Shown here one piece after another: positions 17,684 to 26,231 of a stretch of DNA of 38,452 bases. The position numbers and the translations under genes are program-made. The DNA lies in the NCBI RefSeq assembly GCF_000709085.1, contig NZ_JFBD01000071.1, positions 1 through 38,452 on the forward strand, in the 5' to 3' direction. Within the stretch, counting starts at the first letter, position 1. Each line of letters starts with the position of its first letter. The DNA comes from Virgibacillus alimentarius. Its GTDB lineage: Bacteria > Bacillota > Bacilli > Bacillales > Amphibacillaceae. The notes under the pieces are model-generated. The model was not told the origin of the DNA. It did no database searches and saw only the letters and a list, made by a program, of their open reading frames with translations.

Positions 17684-18686
17684 TTATGTCATCACCTCCA
17701 CCTCGAGCAATTACAATTTCTCCTGTTTCCTCTAGTTTTCGGATAACCGATACAATACTTGTTTGCGCATCCTCCACTTCTTTTAATCGAACTGGACCCA
17801 TATACTTCATATCTTCTTTGTATGTTTCCGCCATCCGCTCAGACATATTTTTAAATATAATTTCTTTTACTTCGTCACTCGCTATCTTAAGAGATAGTTG
17901 TAAATCTTTGTCCTCGACTTCACGTATCACTTTTTGAATCGCACGGTTGTCTAAAATAACGATATCTTCAAAAACAAACATCCGTTTTTTAATTTCATTT
18001 GACAATTCAGGATCCTGAACTTCTAATGCATCAAGAATAGTTCTTTCTGTACTTCTATCAACCCCATTTAATACTTCAACTACTGCTTGAATGCCTCCAG
18101 TTTGTGTATAATCTTCTGTTAAGGAAGTTGCGACATTTCGTTCTAACACTTGTTCCACCTGACTTATAATTTCAGGTGAGGTAGAATCCATTGTTGCAAT
18201 ACGTTTTGCTATATCCGCCTGCATTTCTTGTGGCAGATCAGATAATATTTGACCCGCCTGTTCCGAATCCAAATACGATAAAATGAGTGCAATAGTTTGC
18301 GGGTGTTCTGTTTGAATAAAGTTTAATAGTTGTTGAGGTTCGGCTTTTCTGGCAAATTCAAATGGTCTTACCTGTAATGAAGACGTTAAACGATTAATAA
18401 TATTTGTTGCTTCCTGTTTGCCAAAAGCCTTCTCTAGAACCGTCTTAGCATATCCAACTCCCCCTTGCGAAATATAGTCTTGTGCTAAAGCTATTTGATA
18501 AAATTGCTCTAATGTATCCTCTTTTTGTCTGGAATCTACTTTTTTCACGGAGGATATTTCTAAACTTAATTTCTCGATTTCTTCTTCATTTAAATGCTTA
18601 TAAATTTGTGCAGATACATCTGGACCAAGCGTAATTAAGAGAATTGCTGCTTTTTGTTTTCCTGTTAATCTTTTATATTTTGTCAT
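17676..18686 (-). CDS. fliG: FliG, flagellar rotor/switch protein
   Basis: FliG joins the MS ring to the switch and bears the torque-generating helix. The 336-residue product has the N-terminal LTGKQKAAILLITLGPDVSAQ, the middle EHPQT motif with IALILSYLD, and the C-terminal FVFEDIVILDNRAIQKVIREVE torque helix and GGGDDIIV tail typical of Bacillus. A GGAGGATTG ribosome binding site indicates ATG at 18686 rather than the TTG at 18692. Confidence 0.97.
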   Translation of the reverse strand: MTKYKRLTGKQKAAILLITLGPDVSAQIYKHLNEEEIEKLSLEISSVKKVDSRQKEDTLEQFYQIALAQDYISQGGVGYAKTVLEKAFGKQEATNIINRLTSSLQVRPFEFARKAEPQQLLNFIQTEHPQTIALILSYLDSEQAGQILSDLPQEMQADIAKRIATMDSTSPEIISQVEQVLERNVATSLTEDYTQTGGIQAVVEVLNGVDRSTERTILDALEVQDPELSNEIKKRMFVFEDIVILDNRAIQKVIREVEDKDLQLSLKIASDEVKEIIFKNMSERMAETYKEDMKYMGPVRLKEVEDAQTSIVSVIRKLEETGEIVIARGGGDDIIV

Positions 18687-18697
18687 ATGCAATCCTC

Positions 18698-20311
18698 CTA
18701 TTCCTCGCTAATCCAGCTTCTTAAAAGCTTCGCAAATTCTTCTGGTTTCTCTTTTGCCATCTTCTCTAACTGTTTTCTGCGGACGATCAATTCACTTTCT
18801 GGTTGTTCATCCAGTTCCGGAACATTAACGCGGGGAATCTCCGGTTGTGTTTCCGTTGAAATTGTTTCAGAAACTGGTTCATCTTCTGCGTTTTTCTTTT
18901 TATTTCGCAATAATAAAATGATTAAAATGGTAATAATAATTAGCAGAATGGCTCCTATAACGTACATCCAGACAGGAATAAAAGGATGAGCGGTTTCGGA
19001 AAATGGCTGATTATCACTGAATTCCTGAAAAACAATAGATATGTTTTCTTCAGGATCAATTTCACCATAATCCTTATCTATTGAGGTACTAACAACAGAA
19101 TTTAAAATAGAATTAATCCCTTCCTTAACAGCATTCTGATCCTGCTGAGATAAATATTGAATAGCTTTCCCATCCCCATTTTTCACACGATCTACCGCCA
19201 CCTGTATACCTAAATCTCGAACTTTATATGGGCTTTCGATAATTTCTTTTCGAATTCGATTAAATTCATTGTTGACCGTTTCTTTATCTAATTCATATTG
19301 ACCCTCTGGATCATCTTCCGTACCTTGGTATGTAGGAATATCTTCATCTCCAGTACCGGCTGTTCCACCAACAGGAGGGGTTCCGGAATATGTTTCATGA
19401 ACTGTTTCAATACTTACTGGCAGTCCTTCCATATTATCCATGTCAACTGGATGAACAAGTTCCTCAGTCCGGTTTTCTTCCGTGAAATCGACATCTGCTA
19501 TCACTGAAACAATCACTTTTTCTGTTCCCACTAATGCACCAAGCATTTGTTGAAGTCTTTTTTGAATATCTTTCTCTATATCTTTTTTTACCATCTGCTG
19601 ATAAGAATGTTTATCTTCATTACCACCAGCATTTTGTGTGTTTTTATCGAAATATTCAAAGTATTGATTCATAATTACGATATTTTCAGCTGGTAAGTTA
19701 GGAATAGCTTTTGAAACTAAATGATAAAGTGAATCGATTTGGTTCCCCTTAAACTCATAACCCGGGTTTGTATTTAACACAATTGAAGCACTAGCTTCCT
19801 CTGAATTATCACTGACAAACACAGGTTCTTCAGGCATATTAATCATTACCTTTGCATCTTCAATACCATCAATTTCTTTCATTAAATAGGCTAATTCAGT
19901 CTGCATTGCGTCGAGTTTCATAACGTTAAATTCATTGTCAGTAACCCCCCAAGAGGAATTTTCACTAAAGGATGAATAATCGATATTACCACTGTTTGGC
20001 AATCCCTGCCCCGCAAGATCAACAAGCAATGTATCTACATCATCTTCTGGTACAGTAATCGTAGTGCCAGCCTCTTCTAATTCATATGTAATTCCTCGCG
20101 TATCAAGTTCATCTTTAATTTGTCCGACCTCTTGTAGGGATAAATTATTATATAAGGGAACGAGTTTTTTATTCGACTGATAAAAAATTATAGCAAGTAT
20201 TATGATCAAAATAATCAAGAATGATCCAATAAAAATTAACTTCTGAGATTTTGTTCGCTCCATCCACACATTTTTCGCTGCATTTTGGAAGCTTTTAATT
20301 TTTTCCTTCAT
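18698..20311 (-). CDS. fliF: FliF, MS-ring protein
   Basis: FliF forms the membrane MS ring, the base of the flagellum. The 537 residues (B. subtilis 536) have two membrane helices, near 21-41 and near 435-460. Between them lie the ring-building motifs, including LVPLYNNLSLQEVGQI, TVPEDDVDTLLVDLAGQGLP and VTDNEFNVMKLDAMQTELA. The C-terminal cytoplasmic tail (PEEFAKLLRSWISEE) binds FliG. GGGGGAA upstream fixes the ATG at 20311; an in-frame TTG at 20332 lacks a ribosome binding site. Confidence 0.97.
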   Translation of the reverse strand: MKEKIKSFQNAAKNVWMERTKSQKLIFIGSFLIILIIILAIIFYQSNKKLVPLYNNLSLQEVGQIKDELDTRGITYELEEAGTTITVPEDDVDTLLVDLAGQGLPNSGNIDYSSFSENSSWGVTDNEFNVMKLDAMQTELAYLMKEIDGIEDAKVMINMPEEPVFVSDNSEEASASIVLNTNPGYEFKGNQIDSLYHLVSKAIPNLPAENIVIMNQYFEYFDKNTQNAGGNEDKHSYQQMVKKDIEKDIQKRLQQMLGALVGTEKVIVSVIADVDFTEENRTEELVHPVDMDNMEGLPVSIETVHETYSGTPPVGGTAGTGDEDIPTYQGTEDDPEGQYELDKETVNNEFNRIRKEIIESPYKVRDLGIQVAVDRVKNGDGKAIQYLSQQDQNAVKEGINSILNSVVSTSIDKDYGEIDPEENISIVFQEFSDNQPFSETAHPFIPVWMYVIGAILLIIITILIILLLRNKKKNAEDEPVSETISTETQPEIPRVNVPELDEQPESELIVRRKQLEKMAKEKPEEFAKLLRSWISEE

Positions 20312-20373
20312 AAATTCCCCCGCCAAATCCAAAAACGTCCTTCATTCTACATATTTATTTTCTTTTATATTAT

Positions 20374-20682
20374 TTAAACTTGCATACGCATTATTTCATT
20401 ATAGGCATCAATAACTTTTCGTTGAATTTGTACAGTTGTCTCAAGAGTAACACTTGCTTTTTGAGCAGCTATCATTACATCATGCAAATTATGAATTTCC
20501 CCCATAGCTAATGCTTCCGTCTTCTTATCCGACTCTTTTTGAGCATCGTTCACTTTATTTAGTGCTTTTTTCAATGTATTTGAAAAATCCAAACTTTGCG
20601 ATGCCTCACGCAAGTATTTTGGTCTTGATGACGATGAAAGAGGTGATATTGGCTCTAATATATTGCTCGTTGTTAGATTCAT
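20374..20682 (-). CDS. fliE: FliE, MS ring-rod junction protein
   Basis: FliE links the MS ring to the rod and is exported first. The 102-residue product has the usual FliE region SLDFSNTLKKALNKVNDAQKE, LHDVMIAAQKASVTLETTVQ and VIDAYNEIMRMQV at the end. The ATG at 20682 has an AAGGAGTAG ribosome binding site. Order flgB-flgC-fliE-fliF is the standard start of the fla/che operon. Confidence 0.95.
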   Translation of the reverse strand: MNLTTSNILEPISPLSSSSRPKYLREASQSLDFSNTLKKALNKVNDAQKESDKKTEALAMGEIHNLHDVMIAAQKASVTLETTVQIQRKVIDAYNEIMRMQV

Positions 20683-20702
20683 TTTATACTACTCCTTGTT
20701 AA

Positions 20703-21158
20703 TTATTTTCCAATTTCCAATGCTTTCATCAACATATTTTTACTAGCATTTAAAGCTGTTACATTCGCTTCATATGATCGTGTTGCACTCATTAAATCCA
20801 CCATTTCTTTTAGTGGATCAACATTAGGGAGTTGTACATATCCCTCCTCATCAGCATCAGGATGTGCAGGCTGATATACATATTTAAAAGGAGTTTCATC
20901 TTCCATTATTTTGGATACTTCAACACCAGATCCCGCATTATAGTGAGTTCTAGTAGCTTTGTCTAATAATGATTGAAAGCTTTTATTCTTTGGTGTCACT
21001 ACCGCCATTTTTCGTCTATAGGCCTCATATTCTCCATTCTCATTCATAGTGGCTCTAGTAGTCTGAGCATTAGCAATATTAGAAGAAATGATATCCATCC
21101 GTAATCTTCCTGCTGTTAATGCACTCGCGCTTGAGTTGAAAGCATTAAATATAGACAA
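20703..21158 (-). CDS. flgC: FlgC, proximal rod protein
   Basis: FlgC is an exported rod subunit. The 151 residues match B. subtilis FlgC (150), with the rod N-terminal signature FNSSASALTAGRLRMDIISSNIANA at 6-30 and the C-terminal YVQLPNVDPLKEMVDLMSATRSYEANV. It starts 2 bases after the flgB stop, with a GAGGTAAATAG-type ribosome binding site formed by the flgB end. Confidence 0.96.
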   Translation of the reverse strand: MSIFNAFNSSASALTAGRLRMDIISSNIANAQTTRATMNENGEYEAYRRKMAVVTPKNKSFQSLLDKATRTHYNAGSGVEVSKIMEDETPFKYVYQPAHPDADEEGYVQLPNVDPLKEMVDLMSATRSYEANVTALNASKNMLMKALEIGK

Positions 21159-21160
21159 AA

Positions 21161-21559
21161 CTATTTACCTCCTCTAATCACTGTTTGTATTGTATGAAAC
21201 TTGCCATTAAGTCTATCAACTAATCCTTGATAATAAATTTGGTTTTTTGCTAATTCAGCCATCTCTTTATCAATATCCACGTTATTTCCATTATGGTTGT
21301 AATTCGAATTCATTTTAGTAATTGTTTGAAACGAGCGACTTGCAGATCCGTTATCGAATGGCATATGTTTAGGATGGGTCCTTTTCATCTTAGAAGCGCT
21401 GTTCAATTCATCATTCAAAACATTCCTAAAAACAACATCTTTTGACTTATATCCTGGTGTGTCGATATTTGCAATGTTATTAGAAATTGTTTGATTTTTG
21501 ACTGCTGAATAGTCTAGCGAGCCTTCTAGCATCCGTACGGTACTGCCAAATAAATCCAC
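21161..21559 (-). CDS. flgB: FlgB, proximal rod protein
   Basis: FlgB is a rod subunit and the first gene of the fla/che operon. From a GTG at 21559 the product has 132 residues beginning V/MDLFGSTVRMLEGSLDYSAV, with ISNNIANIDTPGYKSKDVVF and the C-terminal NNVDIDKEMAELAKNQIYYQ. A slightly earlier GTG at 21568 is open, but the GAGGAGTGATC ribosome binding site fits the 21559 start and the B. subtilis protein start. A SigA-type promoter lies about 60 bases upstream. Confidence 0.94.
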   Translation of the reverse strand: MDLFGSTVRMLEGSLDYSAVKNQTISNNIANIDTPGYKSKDVVFRNVLNDELNSASKMKRTHPKHMPFDNGSASRSFQTITKMNSNYNHNGNNVDIDKEMAELAKNQIYYQGLVDRLNGKFHTIQTVIRGGK

Positions 21560-21621
21560 ATGGATCACTCCTCTTTTTGTCCCATTCTATATAAGTCGAA
21601 ATATGTATTTTACTACCAATT

Positions 21622-21650
21622 ATTATAATTTATATGAGGATTAAAGTCTA
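21622..21650 (-). promoter_or_regulatory. SigA-type promoter of the fla/che operon
   Basis: On the minus strand TAGACT and TATAAT are separated by 17 bases, between the codY terminator and flgB. The -10 is perfect and the -35 matches 4 of 6. B. subtilis also starts this operon with a SigA promoter plus a weak SigD one. I see no convincing SigD site here. Confidence 0.7.
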
Positions 21651-21722
21651 TCGAATTTGACAGATATTACCTTACTCACAAATATTTTATAAAAAAACGG
21701 GACTTTAAACCCATTAAAACAC

Positions 21723-21755
21723 AAAAAAAGCTAACCTTATCGGCTAGCTTTTTTT
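21723..21755 (-). terminator. Rho-independent terminator after codY
   Basis: On the minus strand an AGCTAGCC/GGTTAGCT stem with loop GATAA is flanked by A and T tracts. It starts 9 bases past the codY stop and separates the codY transcript from the fla/che promoter. The A/T symmetry means it could also work on the plus strand. Confidence 0.9.
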
Positions 21756-21764
21756 CCTTATATA

Positions 21765-22544
21765 TTACCTTGTACGTAATTTTTCTAATTCTACTAGGAA
21801 TTTATCATTTAACACCTTGATATAAGTCCCCTTCATACCAAGTGAACGAGATTCGATTACACCAGCACTCTCTAATTTCCTTAATGCATTAACAATAACA
21901 GATCTTGTAATACCTACTCGATCAGCAATTTTACTTGCAACAAGCAAGCCTTCGTTACCATCTAATTCTTCGAAAATATGATCGATTGCTTCAAGCTCAC
22001 TATATGACAAGGAGCTTATAGCCATTTGAACAACAGCCTTACTTCTTGCTTCCATTTCTATCTCTGCTGATTTTTCTTGTAATATTTCCATGCCAACAAC
22101 GGTAGCACCATATTCTGCAAGAAGCAAGTCATCTTCATTAAACTCATCTGTTAACGTTCCTAGAATAAGAGTTCCTAAACGTTCGCCCCCGCCTATAATT
22201 GGCACGATTGTTGTTAAACCATTTTGAAATAGCTCACGATTTTCAACAGGAAAAACAGTATATTGACTGTCAATATCTAAATTCGCTGTTGTTTCTTGAA
22301 TACTAAATAAACCTTTCGTGTATTCTTCAGGGAACCTTCTTTCTTCAAGCATGCTTTTCATTCGCTCGTTTTCTATTTCCTGATTAATAGCATATCCTAA
22401 TAGTTTTCCCCTACGGCTTAAAATAAAAATATTTCCCTTGATAACATCCCTTAGTGTTGCAGACATATCGTTAAAATTCACTGATTTACCTGTAGTTGTT
22501 TGTAACATTGCATTAATTTTTCTTGCACGATTTAATAGTTCCAT
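21765..22544 (-). CDS. codY: CodY, global GTP/branched-chain amino acid sensing repressor
   Basis: CodY represses stationary-phase and nutrient-scavenging genes when GTP and branched-chain amino acids are plentiful, and in B. subtilis it also represses fla/che and hag. The product has 259 residues, the standard length. A GAF domain fills the first half ([46 protein letters not shown]). The C-terminal winged helix reads [20 protein letters not shown] with a strongly conserved [12 protein letters not shown] end. GGAGG upstream picks the ATG at 22544. A TATAAT 22 bases further upstream lacks a good -35. Confidence 0.97.
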   Translation of the reverse strand: MELLNRARKINAMLQTTTGKSVNFNDMSATLRDVIKGNIFILSRRGKLLGYAINQEIENERMKSMLEERRFPEEYTKGLFSIQETTANLDIDSQYTVFPVENRELFQNGLTTIVPIIGGGERLGTLILGTLTDEFNEDDLLLAEYGATVVGMEILQEKSAEIEMEARSKAVVQMAISSLSYSELEAIDHIFEELDGNEGLLVASKIADRVGITRSVIVNALRKLESAGVIESRSLGMKGTYIKVLNDKFLVELEKLRTR

Positions 22545-22600
22545 AAATGATCCTCCATTCAATATTCGAGATTATAATACGTTTTAATGTTCCTTTTCCC

Positions 22601-23998
22601 TTAGAGTATAAACTGACTTAAATCTTTATTTTTTACAATTGTACTTAATTTTTCATCTACATACGTTGGAGTAATTTCGATTGTCTCCATATTTATATCT
22701 GTTGCTTCAAATGACAAATCTTCCAATAACTTTTCTAATATTGTGTGAAGTCTGCGCGCACCAATATTATCAGTATCTTGATTTACTTCATATGCTATTT
22801 CTGCCAGTCTTTCTATAGCTTTGTCTGTAAAAACAACATTTATACCTTCTGTCTTTAATAACGCTTGATATTGTTTTAATAATGCATTGGAAGGTTCATT
22901 TAGTATTCGTTTAAAATCTTCTACAACTAGTTTTTCAAGTTCTACACGAATTGGAAACCGTCCCTGTAATTCTGGTATTAAATCAGAGGGCTTTGCCATA
23001 TGAAAAGCACCAGCCGCTATAAATAGCATATGATCAGTTTTTACTGGACCATGTTTTGTAACGATTGTTGAACCTTCAACAATCGGTAAAACATCGCGTT
23101 GCACACCTTCTCGTGAAACATTCGCTGCATTTTCTTGCTTTGCTGCAACTTTATCAATCTCATCAATAAAGATAATTCCTGATTGTTCTGAGCGTTCTAC
23201 AGCTTCTTGTACTACTTCTTCCATATCTATTAATTTTTGTGCTTCTTGTTGAGTTATAACTTTTCTTGCTTCAGATACTGGAAGTTTACGCTTTTTTTTC
23301 TTTTTAGGCATAAACTGACCTAAGGCATCCTGCATATTCATACCCATTTGTTCCATGCCCGACCCTTGGAGCATATCAAACATCGAAGGTGGAGATTCTT
23401 CTATTTCTACAGTGACTGTATGATCTTCTAATTCCCCAAGAGCTAATAAATGTTCCGTCCGCTTTCGTTTATTTTTTATCTCTTCATCTTTTTCAGTATC
23501 ATTGTTTTCATCTTTATCATTGTCTTGGCTAGAAAATATCATTTCAAATGGGTTTTTAATGGAAGATTGATGTTTTTTAGCCTGGGGAACAAGTAATGTT
23601 ACTAGCTTTTTATTTGCTTCAGTTTCAGCCTTGCTCATGACTTTACTCATCTTTTCTTCCTTCACCATTCGCATAGCCATTTCAACTAGATCACGAACCA
23701 TTGATTCAACATCACGGCCAACATAACCAACTTCTGTAAATTTTGTTGCTTCTACTTTTACAAAAGGTGCACCAACCAATTTCGCTAACCTTCTTGCTAT
23801 TTCTGTCTTTCCTACACCTGTTGGTCCGATCATTAGAATGTTTTTTGGGACAATCTCGTCCTTTATTGATTCATCAAGCTGCATTCGGCGATATCGGTTA
23901 CGCAGGGCAACAGCAACTGATTTTTTTGCATCATGCTGACCAATGATATAGCGATCCAATTGTTCTACTATTTGTTTTGGAGTATAATTGATTGCCAT
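22601..23998 (-). CDS. hslU: HslU (ClpY), AAA+ unfoldase of the HslUV protease
   Basis: HslU unfolds substrates and feeds them to HslV. The 465-residue product has Walker A GPTGVGKT at about 58-65, a variable acidic and Lys-rich intermediate domain near 160-240, Walker [14 protein letters not shown], and the sensor region [12 protein letters not shown]. It ends in LSQFIL, the C-terminal tail that docks into HslV. A GGAGG site upstream supports the ATG at 23998, though its spacing (12) is long. The gene is 19 bases after hslV. Confidence 0.96.
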   Translation of the reverse strand: MAINYTPKQIVEQLDRYIIGQHDAKKSVAVALRNRYRRMQLDESIKDEIVPKNILMIGPTGVGKTEIARRLAKLVGAPFVKVEATKFTEVGYVGRDVESMVRDLVEMAMRMVKEEKMSKVMSKAETEANKKLVTLLVPQAKKHQSSIKNPFEMIFSSQDNDKDENNDTEKDEEIKNKRKRTEHLLALGELEDHTVTVEIEESPPSMFDMLQGSGMEQMGMNMQDALGQFMPKKKKKRKLPVSEARKVITQQEAQKLIDMEEVVQEAVERSEQSGIIFIDEIDKVAAKQENAANVSREGVQRDVLPIVEGSTIVTKHGPVKTDHMLFIAAGAFHMAKPSDLIPELQGRFPIRVELEKLVVEDFKRILNEPSNALLKQYQALLKTEGINVVFTDKAIERLAEIAYEVNQDTDNIGARRLHTILEKLLEDLSFEATDINMETIEITPTYVDEKLSTIVKNKDLSQFIL

Positions 23999-24017
23999 CC
24001 TATTCAAAAACCTCCTT

Positions 24018-24563
24018 TTATTCAAGTACTTCTAAAGTTATATGATTATTCGTGTACACACATATCTCCCCAGCAATTTCTAATGCTGACTGGGCAATCT
24101 CTTTTGCAGTTAAATCATTCGAATGTTTCACCAATGCTCTGCCAGCACTTAAGGCGTAATTTCCGCCAGATCCGATCGCTAATATACCGTCATCTGGTTC
24201 TATTACTTCGCCTGTTCCGGATACCAAAAACATATTGTCTTTATTCATGACAATAAGCATCGCTTCCAGTTTGCGTAAAACCTTATCACTACGCCATTCT
24301 TGGGCTAACTCAACAGATGCTCTTGTTAAATTCCCATTAAATGTTTGTAATTTCCCTTCAAACTTTTCAAATAAAGTAAATGCATCTGCAACTGAACCAG
24401 CAAATCCTGCCAGAACTTGCCCATTAAATAATGTCCGTACTTTTTTTGCTTTATGTTTCATAACAACCGCGTTTCCTAAAGTAACCTGGCCATCTCCACT
24501 CATTGCGGCTTGCCCGTTATGCCTAATCGCAAAAATAGTTGTGGCATGCATTTGATTTGCCAC
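24018..24563 (-). CDS. hslV: HslV (ClpQ), peptidase of the HslUV protease
   Basis: HslV is the proteasome-like peptidase chamber. From a GTG at 24563, with AGAGGTG 6 bases upstream, the product has 181 residues, exactly the B. subtilis length. The mature-like part begins [12 protein letters not shown], followed by [26 protein letters not shown] and [22 protein letters not shown]. The residue after the start is Ala, not the Ser used as the N-terminal nucleophile in B. subtilis ClpQ, so the conserved TT pair is the more likely active site after trimming. The open frame extends to 24599 but lacks a signal there. Confidence 0.93.
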   Translation of the reverse strand: MANQMHATTIFAIRHNGQAAMSGDGQVTLGNAVVMKHKAKKVRTLFNGQVLAGFAGSVADAFTLFEKFEGKLQTFNGNLTRASVELAQEWRSDKVLRKLEAMLIVMNKDNMFLVSGTGEVIEPDDGILAIGSGGNYALSAGRALVKHSNDLTAKEIAQSALEIAGEICVYTNNHITLEVLE

Positions 24564-24588
24564 ATTTCTCACCTCTTTTAACCTGATT

Positions 24589-25506
24589 TTAATGATCATC
24601 AGTTGTTGCTCTTGGATGACTTTTCATATAGACACTTTTCAAACGATCCTTTGTTACATGTGTATAAATTTGTGTTGATGACAAGTTTTCATGACCTAAT
24701 AATTCCTGCACAGACCGAATATCTGCACCCTCATTTAACATATGTGTCGCAAAAGTGTGTCGTAATTTATGTGGATTCACATGAATTGTCAATGCCGCTT
24801 TTTCCACCATTTTATTCAAAATTAGCCGAATTCCTCTTGCTGTTAAAGGATTCCCTCTGGCATTTAAAAAGACTGTGTTGGTCAACGAATGTGCTTTTTT
24901 CAATAGCTTCGTTCTGCCATCATTTATGTAAACTCTTAAGGCTTCTTCTGCGAAGTGTCCAAAGGGAATGTAGCGTTCTTTTCGTCCCTTTCCCTGCACA
25001 TTTAATATGTTTAATGAAAAGTCAATATTTTCAAGCAGGAGACCCTGACATTCACTAACCCTCATACCTGTTGCATATAGTATTTCTAAAATAGCTTGAT
25101 TTCTTTGACCGATTGGATCACTTAGGTCGTTAACCTTAAACAGTTTCTCCAACTCTTCCATATATATAAATTCCGGAATTGGTTTATCTGATTTTGGTAA
25201 CGTTATTTGCATAAATGGATTTTTATTTACCTGATTTTCTCTTTCTAAAAATCGAAAAAAACTTCTCAAACTAGATATTTTTCTTGATACAGATCTCCTG
25301 CTCAATTGTTGATGATAAAGATCTGTTAGGAACAATCGTACAACATTATGATCAATATCATTTAAATTACTAATTCCTTCTTTTTCCAAAAACGCAAACA
25401 TTATTTCCAGATCATTCAGATAATACTTAATGGTATATGGCGATGCGTTTTTTTCAATTTGCAAGTATTCAACAAAAGAATTATAATGATAAGTTCGATT
25501 ATTCAA
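24589..25506 (-). CDS. xerC: XerC (CodV), tyrosine recombinase for chromosome dimer resolution
   Basis: XerC acts at dif with XerD to resolve chromosome dimers. The 305 residues (B. subtilis CodV 304) have an N-terminal SAM-like DNA-binding half and a catalytic half. Catalytic residues are R149 (YATGMRVSE), K173 ([12 protein letters not shown]), H246 and R249 ([11 protein letters not shown]), H272 ([14 protein letters not shown]) and Y281. The TTG start at 25506 has GTGAGGTG upstream. It is first in xerC-hslV-hslU-codY and is preceded by two SigA-type promoters. Confidence 0.96.
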   Translation of the reverse strand: MNNRTYHYNSFVEYLQIEKNASPYTIKYYLNDLEIMFAFLEKEGISNLNDIDHNVVRLFLTDLYHQQLSRRSVSRKISSLRSFFRFLERENQVNKNPFMQITLPKSDKPIPEFIYMEELEKLFKVNDLSDPIGQRNQAILEILYATGMRVSECQGLLLENIDFSLNILNVQGKGRKERYIPFGHFAEEALRVYINDGRTKLLKKAHSLTNTVFLNARGNPLTARGIRLILNKMVEKAALTIHVNPHKLRHTFATHMLNEGADIRSVQELLGHENLSSTQIYTHVTKDRLKSVYMKSHPRATTDDH

Positions 25507-25533
25507 ATCTACACCTCACTGAACAGCGAATAA

Positions 25534-25562
25534 ATCATATCATACAATAAATCGTAAATCAA
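25534..25562 (-). promoter_or_regulatory. SigA-type promoter, proximal, for xerC-hslV-hslU-codY
   Basis: Minus-strand TTGATT and TATGAT are separated by exactly 17 bases, about 28 bases before the xerC start. The resulting leader would be very short and contain the GAGGTG ribosome binding site. This tract and the distal promoter account for much of the 298-base gene-free stretch 25507-25804. Confidence 0.7.
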
Positions 25563-25670
25563 TAAATTTAACAAAATTGTAACAAAATTCAGAAACAAGC
25601 ATCGGATTGATATTGTATTGAGAAAATGGTGAACATCGCTGTGTAAAGGTTTTATACTTACCAAGGCGTA

Positions 25671-25699
25671 ATTATATCTTTTATAGATTAAATAGTCAA
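25671..25699 (-). promoter_or_regulatory. SigA-type promoter, distal, for xerC-hslV-hslU-codY
   Basis: Minus-strand TTGACT and TATAAT with a 17-base spacer form a near-consensus promoter. Its transcript would carry a leader of about 160 bases before xerC. Within that leader the strand reads through the proximal promoter. I see no riboswitch I can name in it. Confidence 0.8.
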
Positions 25700-25804
25700 C
25701 CAACACAGTTCAACTATTTTAAAAACTTTCACTTCCTCCTTCAAAACCTCTTGTGTAAGCTTTCCTTCCCTATTTTGGTATCCTTATTATTTATGGACAA
25801 CTTT

Positions 25805-26116
25805 TCAATTAAATATTCCTAATGCTTTAATTTCTGCTTTTGTTTCTACGGTTCCTAAGTCATAAATCCGGCGATATATAGTTAACAGATGATAATCATA
25901 GTTATTCCGCTCATCATCTGCTCCCCGTTCATTAAAAGGTTTTGCCAAATATTTCACAGTATTTTTTACATCATTGTCTTTTTCATCAAACAATTCTTTG
26001 ATTTCATTCAATTCCTCTGGAGACGCGTAAATTTCATATTCTATCCCATCTTTTACCGAGGTTTCTCTTATATCATCCTTATCAACAGTAACAAAATAGC
26101 TTTTTCTCTCTGTCAT
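25805..26116 (-). CDS. Hypothetical 103-residue acidic protein between topA and xerC
   Basis: I do not recognise this protein. It begins MTERKSYFVTVDKDDIRETS, is rich in Asp, Glu, Lys and Tyr, and has no signal peptide, membrane helix, Cys or evident nucleotide-binding motif, so it is probably a small soluble cytoplasmic protein. The ATG at 26116 has an excellent AGAAGGAGG ribosome binding site, which argues that it is a real gene. It follows the topA terminator (26196-26226). No strong promoter or terminator of its own is evident. In B. subtilis this interval holds trmFO (gid) instead. Confidence 0.75.
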   Translation of the reverse strand: MTERKSYFVTVDKDDIRETSVKDGIEYEIYASPEELNEIKELFDEKDNDVKNTVKYLAKPFNERGADDERNNYDYHLLTIYRRIYDLGTVETKAEIKALGIFN

Positions 26117-26195
26117 GATAATAACCTCCTTCTGTAAAAGCTAATTCCCTTTTGTTCCCCTTTTAAAACTTTAGAAAGAATAAAATATTTCCACT

Positions 26196-26226
26196 AAAAA
26201 ACTGCTCGTACCAACCACGAGCAGTT
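26196..26226 (-). terminator. Rho-independent terminator after topA
   Basis: On the minus strand a 10-base perfect stem AACTGCTCGT/ACGAGCAGTT with a short loop is followed by a T run. It begins within 6 bases of the topA stop codon. Confidence 0.93.
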
Positions 26227-26231
26227 CAATG

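Noticed and set aside
21738-21746. GCCGATAA on the minus strand, similar to a SigD -10 (GCCGATAT), upstream of flgB
   Set aside because: It lies within the codY terminator stem-loop and no TAAA -35 is found at 15 bases; the match is explained by the hairpin.
22574-22579. TATAAT upstream of codY as a codY-specific promoter
   Set aside because: No -35 resembling TTGACA lies at 16-18 bases and no extended -10 is present; codY is adequately served by the upstream promoters.
24603-25058. 151-codon plus-strand frame opposite xerC
   Set aside because: It is antisense to the catalytic half of xerC, has no ribosome binding site, and its composition is that of a mirrored reading frame.
25509-25706. 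65-codon minus-strand frame just upstream of xerC
   Set aside because: Its first codon lies inside the -35 of the distal promoter, it has no ribosome binding site, and it runs through the proximal promoter; its composition looks like AT-rich non-coding DNA.
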